Shown here piece by piece: positions 1-5,417 of a DNA stretch of 5,417 nucleotides. A program made the translations under genes and the position numbers. Within the stretch, counting starts at the first letter, position 1. Every line of letters starts with the position of its first letter. The stretch is taken from contig CALBSU010000730.1 in NCBI GenBank assembly GCA_937967285.1, forward strand, positions 1 through 5,417, read 5' to 3'. Under the pieces are notes generated by a model. It was not told the DNA's origin. It saw nothing but the letters and a program-made list of their open reading frames with translations, and did not search any database. This DNA comes from an uncultured Acidobacteriota bacterium (GTDB lineage Bacteria > Acidobacteriota > Blastocatellia > RBC074).

Positions 1-56
1 TTTGAAATCAAGAGGGGCCCACCGGCGGCCGGCGCGGATCGAGACGACGGGGGAGG
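1..56. other. GC-rich left edge, no assignable gene
   Basis: This stretch is clearly richer in G and C than the repeat DNA that follows. No complete gene fits. On the plus strand, frame 2 is open from the edge and ends at a TGA (67-69) just inside the first heptad array, reading ...RIETTGEEVSS. It could be the last codons of a plus-strand gene lying to the left, but 22 codons without family similarity are not enough to call it. Confidence 0.3.
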
Positions 57-59
57 AAG

Positions 60-152
<93 letters not shown>

Positions 153-165
153 GGTCCAGGTCTGC

Positions 166-519
166 TTACAAAGCAGCTATCAGACCATTCAATAATCGGG
201 AGACTTCGGCCGTTAATGATATTGTTTTATCAGCTTGTTGACTCGATATATAACCGAAATCTCTGGCCAGCAATACCTGAGTTTCCACTTCAAAAAGAGA
301 TCCTCTGGCGTGTCCCAGAAACTGCTTAAACTCGCCTCGTGTTAACCGCCCCTGGCCTTCGGCAATGTTGCTTGGAACAGATATGGCGGCTCTGCGAAGC
401 TGGTTCGATATCCCATACTTTTCCTGAGCAGGAAAATCTATTGTCAGCTCATAAATATTTCTCGTCAGCATCATCGCCTTCTGCCAGGCAATGAGATCCT
501 GATACCGTCGTTTCTCCAT
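166..519 (-). CDS. Four-helix-bundle protein (23S rRNA IVS-encoded / S23 family)
   Basis: This complete 117-residue protein belongs to the small four-helix-bundle family first named for ORFs in 23S rRNA intervening sequences and related to the Avd accessory protein of diversity-generating retroelements. Family hallmarks are visible in order: YQDLIAWQKAM (6-16), FPAQEKYG (29-36), QLRRAA (40-45), SVPSNIAEGQGR (47-58), then F64, F67L68, ARGSLFEVETQ (71-81) and FGY (88-90). Its length is typical. There is no signal peptide or membrane helix, so it should be cytosolic. The start is ATG at 517-519 with GGGG five bases upstream; the stop is TAA at 166-168. The cellular role of stand-alone members is not established; oligomerisation and nucleic-acid binding are suggested for relatives. 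The gene is visibly more AT-rich than the kinase genes and is bracketed by heptad arrays plus repeated flanks, suggesting it arrived as part of a repeat-associated element. No rRNA or reverse transcriptase is present. Confidence 0.93.
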   Translation of the reverse strand: MEKRRYQDLIAWQKAMMLTRNIYELTIDFPAQEKYGISNQLRRAAISVPSNIAEGQGRLTRGEFKQFLGHARGSLFEVETQVLLARDFGYISSQQADKTISLTAEVSRLLNGLIAAL

Positions 520-524
520 ATGAT

Positions 525-528
525 CCCC
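525..528 (-). promoter_or_regulatory. Candidate ribosome binding site of the four-helix-bundle gene
   Basis: On the minus strand the bases before the ATG read TTGGGGATCAT, placing a GGGG core five bases from the start. It is a weak Shine-Dalgarno match but supports the ATG at 517-519. No in-frame alternative nearby fits the family N-terminus (Y-x-D-L-x-x-W) better. Confidence 0.4.
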
Positions 529-531
529 AAT

Positions 532-548
532 GCATGTGAGATGATTCG
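532..548. repeat. Leader segment shared with the fold-back centre, copy A
   Basis: TGAGATGATTCG at 537-548 matches TGAGATGACTCG at 713-724 in 11 of 12 positions. Both are preceded by GCAT (532-535 and 705-708), with a 3-4 nt spacing difference. On the minus strand copy A lies 18-29 nt upstream of the four-helix-bundle start. The match is short, but it occupies the corresponding position in both elements. Confidence 0.5.
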
Positions 549-589
549 TTAATGCCTGGGGTCTTGCGGTGAGAAGAAGTAAGAAAAAG

Positions 590-686
<97 letters not shown>

Positions 687-704
687 TTTCAAGATGCCGG
701 AAAC

Positions 705-724
705 GCATCAATTGAGATGACTCG
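705..724. repeat. Leader-like segment in the fold-back centre, copy B
   Basis: GCAT at 705-708 and TGAGATGACTCG at 713-724 correspond to GCAT and TGAGATGATTCG in the leader of the four-helix-bundle gene (532-548). Only 18 bases (687-704) separate it from the 3'-flank copy, where the gene would be expected. Confidence 0.45.
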
Positions 725-738
725 CAACGTAACTTAAC

Positions 739-834
<96 letters not shown>

Positions 835-836
835 TC

Positions 837-3281
<2,445 letters not shown>

Positions 3282-3287
3282 TTATTT

Positions 3288-3292
3288 TCACC
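3288..3292 (-). promoter_or_regulatory. Ribosome binding site of the downstream kinase gene
   Basis: On the minus strand GGTGA is followed by six A/T bases and then the ATG. Spacing and sequence fit a moderate Shine-Dalgarno site and support the start at 3281. An ATG overlapping this site (3292-3294) is out of frame. Confidence 0.55.
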
Positions 3293-3306
3293 ATTGCCGG
3301 GGCGGG

Positions 3307-5417
<2,111 letters not shown>

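Noticed and set aside
166..519. Diversity-generating retroelement or 23S rRNA intervening sequence, because of the protein family
   Set aside because: There is no reverse transcriptase, no template/variable repeat pair and no rRNA sequence in the window. The resemblance is only at family level.

Overview
The window is a piece of a Gram-negative-type bacterial chromosome carrying cell-surface polysaccharide export genes, all read on the minus strand. Two large tandem paralogues of the Wzc/BY-kinase family fill most of it (3432 to the right edge, then 837-3281). A small four-helix-bundle gene (166-519) lies downstream of both. The kinase genes are GC-rich (39 of 60 bases G or C in the line at 1381). 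The small gene and the intergenic DNA are much more AT-rich (24 of 60 in the line at 181). No marker gene fixes the taxon. The combination of GC-rich coding DNA, long Wzc-like proteins with N-terminal extensions, four-helix-bundle genes and heptanucleotide arrays reminds me of environmental lineages such as Acidobacteriota, but this is a weak inference.

Layout from left to right: 1-56 is GC-rich DNA of unknown role. 60-105 is a TTTCCAG heptad array followed by a conserved ~45-bp block (106-152). 166-519 is the four-helix-bundle gene with a short leader (520-567). 568-841 is a large fold-back structure whose arms are heptad arrays (TTTCCAG on the left, CTGGAAA on the right) around a ~97-bp centre. 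837-3281 is a complete Wzc-like tyrosine autokinase of 814 residues. 3282-3431 is an intergenic fold-back built from a second heptad family (GTAGAAA / TTTCTAC). 3432-5417 is a second Wzc-like kinase, cut by the window edge at its N-terminus.

The two kinases should work at the inner membrane as polysaccharide co-polymerases. They have a periplasmic Wzz-like coiled-coil domain between two membrane helices, and a cytoplasmic P-loop tyrosine kinase with a C-terminal tyrosine cluster. They probably control chain length and export of an exopolysaccharide or capsule. The rest of that locus (outer-membrane channel, polymerase, glycosyltransferases) is not in the window.

The most unusual part is the non-coding DNA. 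The centre of the 568-841 fold-back contains recognisable copies of both the 3' flank and part of the 5' leader of the four-helix-bundle gene, but not the gene. This suggests two copies of one element, one carrying the gene and one an internal-deletion derivative. Both kinase genes also end exactly at heptad-array junctions.
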